Origin: Trachelipus rathkii
Taxonomy: Eukaryota > Arthropoda > Malacostraca > Isopoda > Trachelipodidae
Direction of reading: 5' to 3'
DNA length: 29,544 bases
NCBI GenBank assembly: GCA_015478945.1
Contig: JABUQX010095488.1
Coordinates: forward strand, 1 to 29,544
Part shown: positions 8,958-19,803 of the stretch, piece after piece
Layout of the letters: the number at the start of each line of letters is the position of its first letter
Position numbering within the stretch: the stretch's first letter is position 1
Program-made: the position numbers and the translations under genes
The notes under the pieces: model-generated
Told to the model about the DNA's origin: nothing
Databases searched by the model: none
The model's input: only the letters and a program-made list of their open reading frames with translations

Positions 8958-9930
8958 AATTTTTTTTCAAATAACTCAATATCGGCTGTTGTTGATGGGC
9001 GACTTCTTCGCTGCACTATATCAATGGTGGTGATTTCTCAGGGTTCTGTCTTATCACTCCTACTTTATTCCTACTTTTCGTTAATGATCTTCTCACCTGC
9101 ATATAATATCCACTCGTATGCCGATGACTCATTTCAATTCTGCTCCCTCTTTTTACTTCTGCCTCTCGTCTTAATCTTTCCGATTCTATCCTCGCTGGGT
9201 AGAATTTTCGGGTGGGATCGTCTCAACCTTGAAATTCAATTCTTTAAAAACCTATGCAATCTCTCCCCTCTCTAAAACACCTTCTAACTTGCCTTATCTC
9301 TTTTTCGACGGTTCTCTCGTCTCTCTGTTGACAATATAAACATCATGGCCATAACATAAACAAAAAAATGTCTTGGAAACCTCACGTCACACAATGGTTG
9401 CTAGTGCGGCCTCTAAGCTGGGAGTTCTGTTTAGGCTGCGAGACTTTCCTCTTCTCTTGCTCCAGCTATACAAGGCTCTCATCCGCCCTTGTATGGAGTA
9501 CTGCTCTCATATCTGGGGGCTCTGGTTTCACCGGCTTTTGGTTAGAAGTCGGAGTCAAAGGCCAAAGGCTGCACTTTCGGAGGTTAGACCCTCTATCTTC
9601 CACTGCGGCGCGATGTTGGTGCTTTATCTCTTTTATAGGTACCGCAACGGCAGATGCTCGAAGACTTATCTGCTCGCGTACCACCCCGCACGATACGTAG
9701 CACAAGGGTGTAACATCTGCGCACAGTTTTTGTGTTGATGTGTTATTGGTAATTCAGGCTTGTTCGCTGTGGTGCTACGCTTCTTTTCCTACCACACTCC
9801 TTTGTGGAATTCTCTCTTCCATCTTCTGTGGCTGTTCCTGCTGAGATTTAATCTCTCTCTCTTTACTAAAAACCTCAATGTCCTGTACTATCTGCGTAGT
9901 TTGCGTTAGTTGATGAATAACTGATGTGTG
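8957..9930 (+). pseudogene. LINE reverse transcriptase relic, copy 1 (YADD kept)
   Basis: It starts abruptly inside the RT domain after the (TA)n block. Visible in order: [11 protein letters not shown] (about 8980), [12 protein letters not shown] (9031-9065), HSYADDSF (9111-9134, the RT catalytic YxDD), then KCLGNL (about 9368-9385), VASAASKLGVLFRLRDF and LLLQLYKALIRPCMEYCSHI (9400-9525), LYLFYRYRNGRCS (about 9615-9660), and a tail resembling SLWNSLPSSV near 9800-9835. This is the palm-to-C-terminus order of a Jockey/CR1-type non-LTR retrotransposon ORF2 ('KLGVLFR..', 'LIRPCMEYCSH.WG', 'LSLFYRY..G.CS'). Frameshifts fall after the YADD and near 9530. The second copy at 25030-26745 shares the distinctive CATAAACAAAAAAATGTCTT segment. 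Confidence 0.87.
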
Positions 9931-9984
9931 CAACACCCCTCTCTTCCCAATTAGGCTCTGCGGACTATATTATTTTTATAAGAA

Positions 9985-10076
9985 AATATGTATATATATA
10001 TGTAATATATATATATATAATATATATATGTATATATATATAGCAACTATATATATATATAAATCTTATATAACCT

Positions 10077-10126
<50 letters not shown>

Positions 10127-10179
10127 ATACTATATATATATATATATATATATATTTATTTCTCTTTTTTCTTAATATA

Positions 10180-10228
<49 letters not shown>

Positions 10229-10229
10229 T

Positions 10230-10278
<49 letters not shown>

Positions 10279-10377
10279 CTTAATATACTAAATATTATAT
10301 ATATATTTATATATATATTATATATGTTATATGTATTTATATATCTTCACTCATTCTATATAAATATAATATACTTT

Positions 10378-10428
<51 letters not shown>

Positions 10429-10461
10429 TATATATATATATATATGCATATATACCACATC

Positions 10462-10507
<46 letters not shown>

Positions 10508-10546
10508 CTCTTTACTACCTATATATATTCTTTATATACCACCTGC

Positions 10547-10623
<77 letters not shown>

Positions 10624-10645
10624 GGTATATATATATATATATGCG
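9985..10645. repeat. Long compound (TA)n block
   Basis: About 660 bp of TA runs broken by islands such as AGCAACTA, AAATCTTATATAACCTTATA, TTTCTCTTTTTTCTTAA, ACTCTTTA, CACTCATTCTA and ACCACATCG. No gene. The non-TA islands resemble those in other TA blocks of this window. Confidence 0.95.
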
Positions 10646-10888
<243 letters not shown>

Positions 10889-11280
10889 TAACGTAGATTA
10901 AGGGATAGGCTGGGTAGGCATTGCCTATCTTATTTTTAAGAACAAATTAATAATTAAGAAAAACAAATAAAAAAATATAAAAAATGTTAATATAATAAGA
11001 AACCATAAGAAAAATTAATCTACAAAATCTTAAAGAAATATAAAACCAAAAATGGGGTATTTATGCTTTGCCTCTCTATCCACTGCTTAACTTTCCTACG
11101 CACATCGGCGTAGCTCAAATAAAATATATCCCTATAGTTCCAATGCTATAAAGGGAGGCTCGCTGCCTCTCGCTCGTCGTACTCTCCGATGTTGCCATAG
11201 TTTTTTTTTAAATTTTCTGTGGAAATTATTTATTTGTTGTGTTCTATGATTTAAAATTAATTTTGAGTGATTAAAATTAG

Positions 11281-11450
11281 ATGGAAATGGAAGTTAGTGT
11301 TGATTATTTGCTAAAAACAAACTTTAGAAATACAATATTGATCAGGCTTTAAGTGAATCTCATAAAACGCTTATTAAAAAAACATAACGAAGAAGTTGAC
11401 GAAAATCGCCAGATTATGAGAAAGCTAATAGAGTATGTTATTTTTATTAT
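11281..11450 (+). pseudogene. ZMYM1-like hAT transposase fragment
   Basis: DQALSESHKTLIKK in one frame runs, after a shift in an A run near 11381, into KKHNEEVDENRQIMRKLIEY. The 'KHNEEV.KNR.IL..LI..V' pattern is characteristic of the hAT transposases annotated as zinc finger MYM-type protein 1-like. It sits just before the catalytic RNase-H-like domain, which is deleted here and replaced by (TA)n. Confidence 0.75.
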
Positions 11451-11453
11451 ATA

Positions 11454-11459
<6 letters not shown>

Positions 11460-11538
<79 letters not shown>

Positions 11539-11545
11539 TTCTTTG

Positions 11546-11575
<30 letters not shown>
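11460..11575. repeat. (TA)n microsatellite inside the ZMYM1-type hAT element
   Basis: TA runs with a TCTTCTTTGC island. It replaces the middle of the transposase. Confidence 0.95.
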
Positions 11576-11577
<2 letters not shown>

Positions 11578-11612
11578 TATACCCATGTGAGACCTCCTAT
11601 GACGCTACGCCA

Positions 11613-11615
<3 letters not shown>

Positions 11616-11651
<36 letters not shown>

Positions 11652-11653
11652 TG

Positions 11654-11695
<42 letters not shown>

Positions 11696-11719
11696 TGCTC
11701 ATATATATATATATAACTA
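11616..11719. repeat. (TA)n microsatellite with GCTGTAA and GCTGCTC islands
   Basis: TA runs split by two short islands that begin GCTG. It starts right after the hAT right end. Confidence 0.95.
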
Positions 11720-12290
11720 TATAAATAACGCCAATCTGACCCGACGATTTTCCTCAAAAGTATATGGTATCGGTCTGAAACTGGAATATAATCAGTGTGA
11801 GGTGTTAAGCTCCATTTACACGCGAATTTCAAGTCTTCACAGGATATATATAGGGGTGGCTCTCCCCGAAAGGCGAGGCTGCGTAAATATTGCGCTTGCG
11901 CTATTGTGTTCCGAGCGTGTGATTAGGCCTAAATCGAAGGTTCCGGGGTAGAGTCTGATGACGTAATCTCGTCGTAGACGAATTACGTACCTAACTGCCC
12001 CATAAAAAGTCGTGATCGTAGAAGACCTTGAAATTTGGAGGCTGGGTAGAGGAGCCGGGTTGGAGGAAAGTTCTGGAACCAGGTCAGCCACAGGACTCAA
12101 AGGACCCTGGAGGAGGGGTCCCTCCTGAAAATGAAAGAAAAAGTAGCATGGAGCCTGGCTGAAGAAGAAGAGAGAAGGAAGAAGGAGGGAAGGAAGAAGA
12201 ATAACCTGAGGAAGGATTCAGGTCAGAGGAGCCGGTCGAGTACCGGCTACCGGTGCGGTGCTGAGGTTAGTGAAACATTCGTATAACAGC
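11720..12290. other. Unassigned relatively GC-rich stretch
   Basis: Compared with its surroundings this stretch is clearly richer in G and C. It contains TCTCCCCGAAAGGCGAGG (a small hairpin), GCGCTTGCGC, the strong hairpin ACGTAAT...ATTACGT, a purine-rich run at 12135-12205 and CCGGCTACCGGTGCGG near 12241. Open frames on both strands show no family I recognise. It may be part of a transposable element of another class, or a structured non-coding sequence. Confidence 0.4.
11961..11988. other. Stem-loop ACGTAAT/ATTACGT
   Basis: ACGTAAT (11961-11967) pairs with ATTACGT (11982-11988). Inside it CGTC (11970-11973) pairs with GACG (11977-11980) around a GTA loop. CTGATGA sits just 5' of it, but the GAAA that a hammerhead ribozyme needs after the stem is absent. 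Confidence 0.55.
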
Positions 12291-12354
12291 CAATGTTGGT
12301 ATCCTTATATATGTTATCGAGTCTGGATTTCGAAAATAATGGTTTCAGAACCAT

Positions 12355-12490
12355 CAAGAGGAAAAAAAAATTTAAAAAAAAATTTTTAAAAAATTTAAAA
12401 AAAAACTTTTTTTAAGTAAAGTAAAAAGTATAAAAAAATATTAAATTTTTTTTTTTATTTTTATTTAAGTTTATAACTTACAAATTTACG
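12355..12490. repeat. Low-complexity A/T homopolymer-rich sequence
   Basis: Alternating A runs and T runs (AAAAAAAAATTTAAAA type) at the left edge of the CTATTGAT satellite. A similar A-rich stretch occurs on the far side at 15885-16060. Confidence 0.85.
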
Positions 12491-12494
12491 TTTT

Positions 12495-13206
12495 TACATA
12501 CCCTAAAGCAGTAAATCAGTAAATCAAAATGCCCTCCTCACCCTTTTCGTGATCTATTGATCTATTGATTAAGTCATATTTTTTACTAAAATTGTCATGT
12601 TTTACATACCCTAAATCAGTAAATCAGTAAATCAAACTGCCCTCCTCGGCCCTTCTGTGATCTATTGATCTATTGATCTAATCTATTGATCTATTGATCT
12701 ATTGATTTAAGTCATATTTTTTACTAAAATTGTCATGTTTTACATACCCTAAATCAGTAAATCAAACCACCATCCAACCACCCTCCTGTCCATACGTGAT
12801 CTATTGATCTATTGATCTATTGATTTAAGTCATATTTTTTACTAAAATTGTCATGTTTTACATACCGTAAATCAGTAAATCAAACCACCATCCAACCACC
12901 CTCATGTCCATATGTAATCTATTGATTTATTGATCTATTGATCTATTGATCTATTGATCTATTGATTCAAGTCATATTTTTTACTAAAATTGTCATGTTT
13001 TACATACCCTAAAGCAGTAAATCAGTAAATCAAACCACCATCCAACCACCCTCCAGTCCATACATGATCTATTGATTCAAGTCATATTATTTAGTAAAAT
13101 TGTAATGTTTTACATACCCTAAATCAGTAAATCAAACCATCCACCCTACCCTCCATACCATCCCACCCTCCCATGATCTATCGATCTATTGATCTATTGA
13201 TTCAAG
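12495..13206. repeat. Satellite with CTATTGAT core (module A)
   Basis: About six tandem units of roughly 70-130 bp. Order in each: a variable number of CTATTGAT 8-mers (two to six), TTCAAGTCATATTTTTTACT, AAAATTGTCATGTTTTACAT, ACCCTAAATCAGTAAATCAA, ACCACCATCCAACCACCCTC, TGTCCATACGTGATC, then back to CTATTGAT. The 8-mer number changes from unit to unit (long runs at 12657-12709 and 12918-12966), which points to slippage or unequal exchange. No coding content. Confidence 0.92.
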
Positions 13207-15600
13207 TCACATTTCGAGTATCATAAAAATAAATTCTTTATACACTGATCAACGAATATATGCTAACGTAACAAAGTTTTCACATTAATAAAGCTTACAT
13301 AGCATCATCTGAACTATGAATATAATGCACAACGACAAACCTGACACACCTTACGCACGAATAAACTGTGCATTAAAGCTAGTTTCATACTTGCCAACAG
13401 TAAAGTAACTAACACTTCATACAAAACGTAACGTAACCTATTCACCCCTTGTCAAGCATATCTCTAACATAACAATATTATAAATTTATATTAACATGGT
13501 AATAATTCGCTCAAGAGTGATCACAACACAGTTTTATTATACAGACCAGCGAAAGTATGCTAACACAATAAAGTTTCCACATTAATAAAGCCAACATAGC
13601 ATAACGAACTAAGAAGTACAACGACAAACCTAACCCACCTTACGCACGAATAAACTGACGTTAACAAAGTTTCACACCTAACACCAGTAAAGTAACTAAC
13701 ATTTCACACACTGCAAAGACGTAACCTATTTATACTTTTTTCAATATCTCTAACATATTAACGTTAATCTTACATTGACACGGTAACATTTAGCAAAATG
13801 TGTATCATAGCTTATGCTTATGTCGCATCACAGACCAGCTTGTATATGCCCCAACATGCTCAAAGTTTTTTGTATTATCATAGTAATATTTAACAAAAAT
13901 TTATCATAACCTTACCTAAAATATCATAATCCCAACAAATAATTGCAAACATAACAAAGTTTTATCCAAACACTTAACACAAAAATAACAAGTTTAACAT
14001 ATATAAAAACAAAGTTCTTGAATAAAAATATCAGCGGCAAAAGTGTAATGGTTACCGAATTTAAATCAGTAAATCAAACCACCCGTCCCCTCCCAAACCT
14101 CCCTATCCCACCCGTCCATGACCTTTTGATCTATTGATCTATTGATTCAGGTCACATAACGAGTATCATTTCGGATAAACATAGTACAAAAATAAGTTCT
14201 TTATATACTAATAAGCGAATATATGCTAACGTACACTGTTTTCACATTATACAAAACTAACATAGCATTACCAACTAAGAATATAATAATGTACAGCCAA
14301 TAAAACCTAATACACCTTATGCACGAATAAACTACTAGCATTAACAAAGTTACTTAACAACAGTAAGGTACCTAGCACAGCGTACAAAACGTAACCTATT
14401 CACACTTTTTCAAGCATAACTCTAACATAGCAATGTTAATTTTACATTAACACTATTGATTTACTTCGCATTTCGAGTATCATTTCGGATAAACATAGCA
14501 CAAAAATGAGTTCTTTATATACTAACCAGCGAATATACTCTAACTGTATCGTTTCCGCATCCAATAAGTAACATGTACTCGCTGCTGGAACCAAGAAAAT
14601 AATGACAACGACAAAACCCTAACACAACACACAGAGCTAGCTGTTAACATTAACAGAGAGTTCCACGCTTAACACCAGTAGAGTAACTATGCTGTGCATA
14701 TAAAACCATATATTCTGCTTTTTTCAAGCTCTAACACATGTATTAACGTTAATTTTACATTGACACAGTAATATTTAAAAAAAATTTATCATAACCTTGT
14801 CTAAAAGTTCTTTGAATAAAATATCATAGTAAATTGTAATAGTTTAATAAAGCAGTAAATCAGTAATCAAACCATCATCCACACCCCTCCCACCATGACC
14901 TTTTGATCTATTGATCCTATTGATTCATATTTCAGTATCATTTCGGCTAGAAACATAACACAAAAATAAGTTCTTCATATACATCTGACCAACGAATATG
15001 CTAACGTAACAAAAGTTTTACATCAACTTAACATAACTTAACCTGAACTAAGAATATAATGTACAACGACAAACCTAACACACACCATACGACTTACGAA
15101 TAAACTACTAACATTAACAAACTTCCGCACTTAACAACAGTAAAATAGTACCTAACACTTCGTTCAAAACGTAACCTATTCACACTTTTTTCAACATATC
15201 TCTAACATATCATAGTTATAATTTTACATTAACATGTAATATTTAAACTCTTTTAAATTTAAGCATAAAACCTTGTCTAAATCATCTTACTAAACATGAA
15301 TAATGCTAACGTACCAAATTTTTACATCAACTTCATAGTAGTATTTAACAAAAATTCATCATAACCTCGTCTAAATATCATAATCCCCAACGAAGATGAC
15401 ATTATAAACATAACAAAGTTTAACCAAACATAACATAAAAATAACAATTTTATCCTGACACTTAACATAAAAATAAGTTCTTTGAATAAAAATATCACAG
15501 TAAAGCGTAATAGTTTACTGATTTTTAAGCAAATCAGTAAAATCAAACCACCAATCCCTGCAGTCCCCTACCCACCCACCCACCTATGATCTATTGAACT
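13207..15600. repeat. Compound satellite: module B units alternating with module A
   Basis: Module B is about 330-370 bp and recurs at about 13207, 13536, 14155, 14468 and 14935. Shared marks in order: GAGTATCATTTCGGATAAAC, ACAAAAATAAGTTCTTTATA, CTAACCAGCGAATATATGCT, AACGTAACAAAGTTTTCACA, CATAGCAT..GAACTAAGAA, ACAACGACAAACCTAACACA, CCTTACGCACGAATAAACT, CAGTAAAGTAACTAACACTT, AAAACGTAACCTATTCACAC, and AACGTTAATTTTACATTAACA. Module A (AGTAAATCAAACCACC..CTATTGATTC) reappears at 14060-14150, 14850-14930 and 15530-15610. The arrangement is a loose higher-order repeat of roughly 700-850 bp. No coding content. Confidence 0.88.
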
Positions 15601-15690
15601 TTTGATTCAAGTCATATAATATATTAATATATATATTATATATTATAGTAATATAATATAATAGATCAAAGATCATGGTGGGAGAGGAAC
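15570..15690. repeat. Inverted repeat at satellite turn-around
   Basis: CCCACCTATGATCTATTGAACTTTTG on the left (about 15577-15605) is mirrored by GATCAAAGATCATGGTGGG (15664-15682). They flank an AT-only loop (15616-15663, alternating TATTA/TAATA). The left arm is the module A end, so this is where the satellite changes orientation. Confidence 0.8.
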
Positions 15691-16340
15691 TGATGTAATA
15701 CTATATACTCGTTAGTCTGTGTATAAGAATTTATTTTATGTATCAAATGATAGTCGATATGTGACTTGAAACAACAGATCTGGAGTCACATTTGTGGAGG
15801 AGGAGTGTGGAAGGAGGGGTGGGATGATTGGTTTGATTTTTACAGCTTTAGGATCTGGGAACAAGAACATAAAACAAAAAGGAAAAAATTTTTGATAAAA
15901 AATATATTTTAAACAAAAATAAAATAAAAATAAATAGAAGTTTATTAAAAAAATATATATATAATTTTTTTTAAATAACCAAAAATTAAAAAGAATAAAA
16001 ATTTGAAAAATAAATTTAAATAAATAAAATTACAATAAAACAAAAAAAGAATAAATAATTGCACAGAATGGTTTGCCTGAGCCTGAAAGCACTAAATTAA
16101 TTTTTTATTATGGATCATATTTTTTCCTTAGTAGATTATGAATATATATTACTATGTTAATATAAAATTAACATTGGTATGTCTGGATAGAACCTAGAGT
16201 TGGTAAAGTTTGGCACCAGTGCATATATTAGAATAGTTGTAACTTGCATATAACATTTACTCGTTGATCTGTATGATAAGATAGGGTTATGTCGTAATAA
16301 ATTTTTGTTAGGGTATTTGTTTTTGTTTTTTAAGGTAAAA
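15690..16340. repeat. Inverted satellite module B/A copy
   Basis: Read on the minus strand, 15705-15780 gives TTCAAGTCACATATCGACT, ATCATTTGATACAT, AATAAATTCTTATACACAG, the start of module B. 15790-15860 gives the module A end (TAAAAATCAAACCAATCATC). Near 16155-16185 the minus strand reads AATGTTAATTTTATATTAACAT, the end of module B. An A-rich run interrupts it at 15885-16060. The copy is diverged and rearranged. Confidence 0.7.
15885..16060. repeat. A-rich low-complexity sequence
   Basis: Long A runs with scattered T, mirrored by the A/T-rich stretch at 12355-12490 on the other side of the satellite. Confidence 0.8.
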
Positions 16341-17434
16341 AAATAATTCCATCATATAAAAATGTTGGGTTATTTAGTTTAATTGTATAAAATATAACCA
16401 TTCCTTCCAACTGGCTGAAAAGTCAGTCTCTTTATCTTTCTTGGATTAAGAAGGAAAAATTAACAAGCTTAATTTCAATTAGCCTAACCATGTGTCTAAA
16501 CACAATGCACATCCTTATTCAGTAGCCCATTGTTTTCATGGCATTTACTAAATAATGTAAATAATTTTTATACAATGTTGCTTTCGTTCCTTACCTATAA
16601 ATGCAATTAACGCAACCCCAAATATTAAGTTTTTAAATAACACCAGGCTACCATACTCAGGGAAGCATTTGGTACTATGGTTCATTATTTGAAAATTTTA
16701 TCCACGAAGGAAAGGATTAAATATGTGGACCTGAGCGTGGCTGGGGGCCCCTAGCTCTCCGTCGTGGCACTGTCCTGGTTTGCTCCCAGTTACGACCTGA
16801 TGGGTGACAGGACAGTTGAAGAAGGCAATTGGCATTATCCCTTTCGCATACAGTGTCAGAATCTCGAACCTGGTCAGAAGCAATGATTTGAAAGCGCTGC
16901 GACGACAGGGATATTAATAGCAACATGGACGTGGTTATAACAAATTTTAAGAAAAATAATAGAGAGGAGAGGTATAAAAACTATGTTTATATGGCCTCTG
17001 CGAACGATATGTGCAAATTGAAGTACGGATAGGAAAAATTAGAGAAGAACTATATGAAGTTAAAAAAGAGAATGCCTGATATGAGGAAGAAACCATGAAA
17101 ATGAAAGTGGGAAAAACACAAATTCTAACTGTCCACAAGAGTGCGGGATATCGTTATGCACACGTGAAGAAAAGGAGTGGGAAAAGATGCAAATATGTTC
17201 AAAAATATTATATCCTGAGTTTATTCTAGTTACAAAGCCAGGGGAAAAACAGATGAATTATATATAATCTCGAAAGGATCACGATATTTGATGGATGTTT
17301 AATGATTTGTATCTAATCATAAAGGAACAACATGCTCAGCTAAGGTAAAAGAAAAAGATTTATTTTAATACCATGCTGACGCCGATTTTTGATATATGAA
17401 AGGAGAATTGAATGATGAGTTGTTGACGAATGTG
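16341..17434. other. Unassigned stretch, possibly LINE-related in part
   Basis: 16341-16700 is AT-rich with nothing recognised. 16725-16925 is GC-richer (GGCTGGGGGCCCCTAGCTCT then CGTCGTGGCACTGTCCTGG) and reminds me of transposon sequence, but I cannot name it. 16925-17300 on the plus strand has lysine-rich broken frames that look coiled-coil-like (EKLEKNYMKLKKRM). Because 17435-17650 is a LINE tail on the same strand, the upstream part may belong to the same element. Confidence 0.35.
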
Positions 17435-17650
17435 GATAGGAGAAAGATTCAGGGGGTTGAATTGAAACCTTTGGAATCTATGATTGGAAAGTCAAAGTAA
17501 GATAGAATAAGAAATGAAGTGATTAGAGAAAGAATATGGGTTTGCCCTGTTTTGAGCAAGATCGACTCGTCTCATATAAGGTGGTTGGAGAGGATGGAGG
17601 ATGAGGGAAGAGTTTCGAGCGAATTCTAGAGTGGATTCCGGATGAAAGAA
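17435..17650 (+). pseudogene. LINE ORF2 C-terminal relic
   Basis: One frame gives RRKIQGVELKPLESMIGKSK, a stop, then DRIRNEVIRERIWV, SKIDSSHIRWLERMEDEGRV. This follows the C-terminal pattern of several LINE reverse transcriptases, 'LLG..RMDR.RN..IRE..GV...VDE....LRWFGHVERM..DR'. It is the segment expected just after that of the minus-strand relic at 2590-3000. It ends just before the hAT terminal repeat at 17668, so the hAT may have inserted into or next to it. Confidence 0.7.
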
Positions 17651-17667
17651 GACATATACATAGGGCC

Positions 17668-17720
17668 CAGTGGTTCTCAACCTGTGGGGCGCGACACCCA
17701 GGGGGGGCGCGAAATATCTT
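17668..17720. repeat. Charlie-type hAT terminal inverted repeat
   Basis: CAGTGGTTCTCAACCTGTGG followed by GGCGCGACACCC and GGGGGGGCGCGAA is the well-known terminus of Charlie/Buster-like hAT elements. It is the 3' end of the element whose transposase reads on the minus strand to its right. The partner repeat (GGTTGAGAACCACTG) is not present between 19803 and 20091. Confidence 0.85.
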
Positions 17721-18009
17721 AAAGGGCGTGCGAAGAAAAGTGAAAATCGATATAAAGAACTTTATTGAAATAAATGAAAAAAACAAAAACTAGATTCTGA
17801 AAGCAAAATAAAAAATGTAAATGAATCCCTATTATTTTAAAAATACATTATTACAATGATTACATAATTATGATAACTATTACATGATTAATGAAAATTA
17901 AGGCAAAAAAACAAAACAAAATACACTCTGAAAAAAAATAAAAAAAAGTAAATAATAAAATTATTACCCCAAAAATTAAACATTTACCTTACGGCTTACA
18001 GCTTACATG

Positions 18010-19803
18010 TTAAATGTAAGTTCAAAATTTAATGACTTCCTTAAACCGGTCCTGCACATCAAAGCTTTTCATGTGATGGAGATATATTAGTAATCGATGC
18101 CCTTTGCTGGCTGGATATATTTTCACCGGGATGTGCAGAAAACCCTATTTCGCAAGAAATAAGATGTTGGAAATGGCAAAAGTATGCGAAAAGCTCTTGA
18201 CTTCAGTGCAAAGAAATTAAACATGAACACCGACCCAAAATTCAAATAGTGATTTAGAATCAAATTCTGTTTTGATTTCGCCGCTTGACGTAAAGTCTAT
18301 AAATTGTTGTTCTTCTTCCATAGAAAGACCTTCAGGAACGTTTTCAGTTTCTAATCTGGTTTTTGCTAATATGTTATTAGTCTCATTTATAAAATAGTTT
18401 CTAAAATTTTTCCTCAGCATAGTTAGAAATGTTTAAAAATGTTGATGAATTCGTTAAAACTAACACGGCAGAAGAGCAACATATCAATATATTGATTAGC
18501 AACTATATTGAAAAGTTGCTAACTAATACCACATTTAACATTCTGATACCTACTTTGCATACAGTGTTTTACATAATTTCTGGTACTCCACACAGCATTT
18601 ACTGTGTGCTCATCCTGACCAGGAATATGTATTTGTTCCTTTAAGGTTTAATATATTTGGTTATCGAATATGTCTACCAAGTAGCAATACCATCACAAAT
18701 ACTCCCGAAACTTCTTCGATTCCTAAGCGGTTTCCTCTTCGATTGCAAGTTCATCTTAATTCCTCTAAAACCAGTCTTAGACCTTGCCCCGTGATGTATG
18801 ATACCAATAATGGGCCTTGCCATGTCACCGAGTGCGGGAAAGCGGTCTTGATTTTAAGGGTCTCCACATGTAGTTCACCAGTTGCATAACTGTTGTTAAT
18901 ACAATCGAGACTCATTTCTTAGAGCTTCCCTGTGAATCATATATCCAGATACGTAGTAATTTTTCACCACAGGCGCTTGCATACGTTGAGACCGTCCAGA
19001 TATTATCGAGCCATCTGTTACCGATACAATTTTTATCACTGCATGTGTTTGCCTTGCATATATAATCGTAAAACATTTCGAACAATTCAATTTCTGTGGC
19101 TCTTCTTCCTATTGGTTTGCAAAACAACATCTCTTCAACTGATGATAATCCATCACAAAATCGAACATAAGCAATTAGATGACAATCCTTGTTGCTATCT
19201 GTTGCCTCGACAAGCTGAATTGAGAAAAGTTTGCCGCAAAGCTTCGACAAAAGTTGTTGCTCCATATCTTCAGACATATCGTTAATTCGACGACCAACAG
19301 TATCATTTGATTGCGGTATGCATCGAAGACTTTTGGCAAAATTATCTCCAAACATAGTTTCCACAATTTCAATAGCAGCTGGAAGAATAAATAAGTTGTT
19401 CTGAAATGGTGTGAGGTTTTTTGCACCTTGTTATTTTATAGCAACTTTGTGAAACTAGTAAAAAACTTTGTTTACAGATAATTTTAGATTATTAGATTTT
19501 GTTTTTCAAAAAGATTTTTGTTTATCATTATTTCAAGGGTTTTATTATTCTAGTGTGAGTGTTAGGCGTTTTAGATTTTATTGGTTTCTGTAGTATAATC
19601 AAACAGCTTAGTGTGACATAATAACTACCACCTGAGCCTAATGAAGTCCTTCATTTCCAGGTGTTTATAAATTCAAAATTAATATATTCTTCAACATATT
19701 TTCTAGATTTCAATTTTGAAACTACGCATTTCTTTGCTAGTGCTGAGGTTGAGGCTTCACAATAGTCAAATCCCCGCTTACGTCCAATTAAATATTCATC
19801 CAT
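18010..19803 (-). pseudogene. hAT transposase relic of the ZBED5/FAM200-like group
   Basis: The start codon is at 19803-19801: MDEYLIGRKRGFD, then LKSRKYVEEYINFEF, the start of the BED-finger leader seen in this family; the finger cysteines and histidines are not clear. After a gap comes one open stretch (19364-18990) with METMFGDNFAKSLRCIPQSN, DTVGRRINDMSEDMEQQL, FSIQLVEATDSNKDCHLIAY, VRFCDGLSSVEEMLFCKPI. 'IQLVEATDS' is the catalytic DESTD-like region, with Asp replaced by Val. Then, in another frame, VTDGSIISGR...MIHREAL (usually 'CTDGA..M.G' and 'C.IHREAL'). Last come NVPEGLSMEEEQQFIDFTSS, SLFEFWVGVHV (about 18215-18340) and AISNILFLAK.GFSAHPGENIS (about 18115-18190), the C-terminal dimerisation domain. 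The order and length (about 600 codons) are near complete, but several frameshifts kill it. Plus-strand frames here are antisense shadows. Confidence 0.87.

Larger units (their letters stand above)
17668..19803 (-). mobile_element. Charlie/Buster-like hAT transposon, one end missing
   Basis: It spans the terminal repeat at 17668 to the transposase start at 19803. The 5' terminal repeat beyond 19803 is not recognisable, either lost or cut by the neighbouring transposon at 20091. 17800-18010 is A-rich 3' untranslated-type sequence. Confidence 0.78.

Noticed and set aside
9466..9705. Minus-strand 79-residue open frame
   Set aside because: It overlaps the plus-strand LINE reverse transcriptase relic, whose motifs are clear.
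11953..11990. Hammerhead ribozyme
   Set aside because: CTGATGA is followed by a good stem, but the GAAA that must follow stem II is absent and no flanking stems I and III were found.
11837..12100. Minus-strand 87-residue open frame in the GC-rich island
   Set aside because: No recognisable domain, and the composition follows the underlying GC-rich DNA. There is not enough to call a gene.
12495..13206. CRISPR-like array of regularly spaced CTATTGAT units
   Set aside because: The repeats are back-to-back 8-mers inside a tandem satellite, the 'spacers' are themselves repeated, and the host is eukaryotic.
13320..13480. Arthropod telomeric TTAGG/CCTAA repeats
   Set aside because: Motifs such as AACCTAACAC and GTAACCTATT occur once per satellite module and never form tandem CCTAA runs.
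18932..19285. Plus-strand 117-residue open frame
   Set aside because: It is antisense to the well-supported minus-strand hAT transposase relic.
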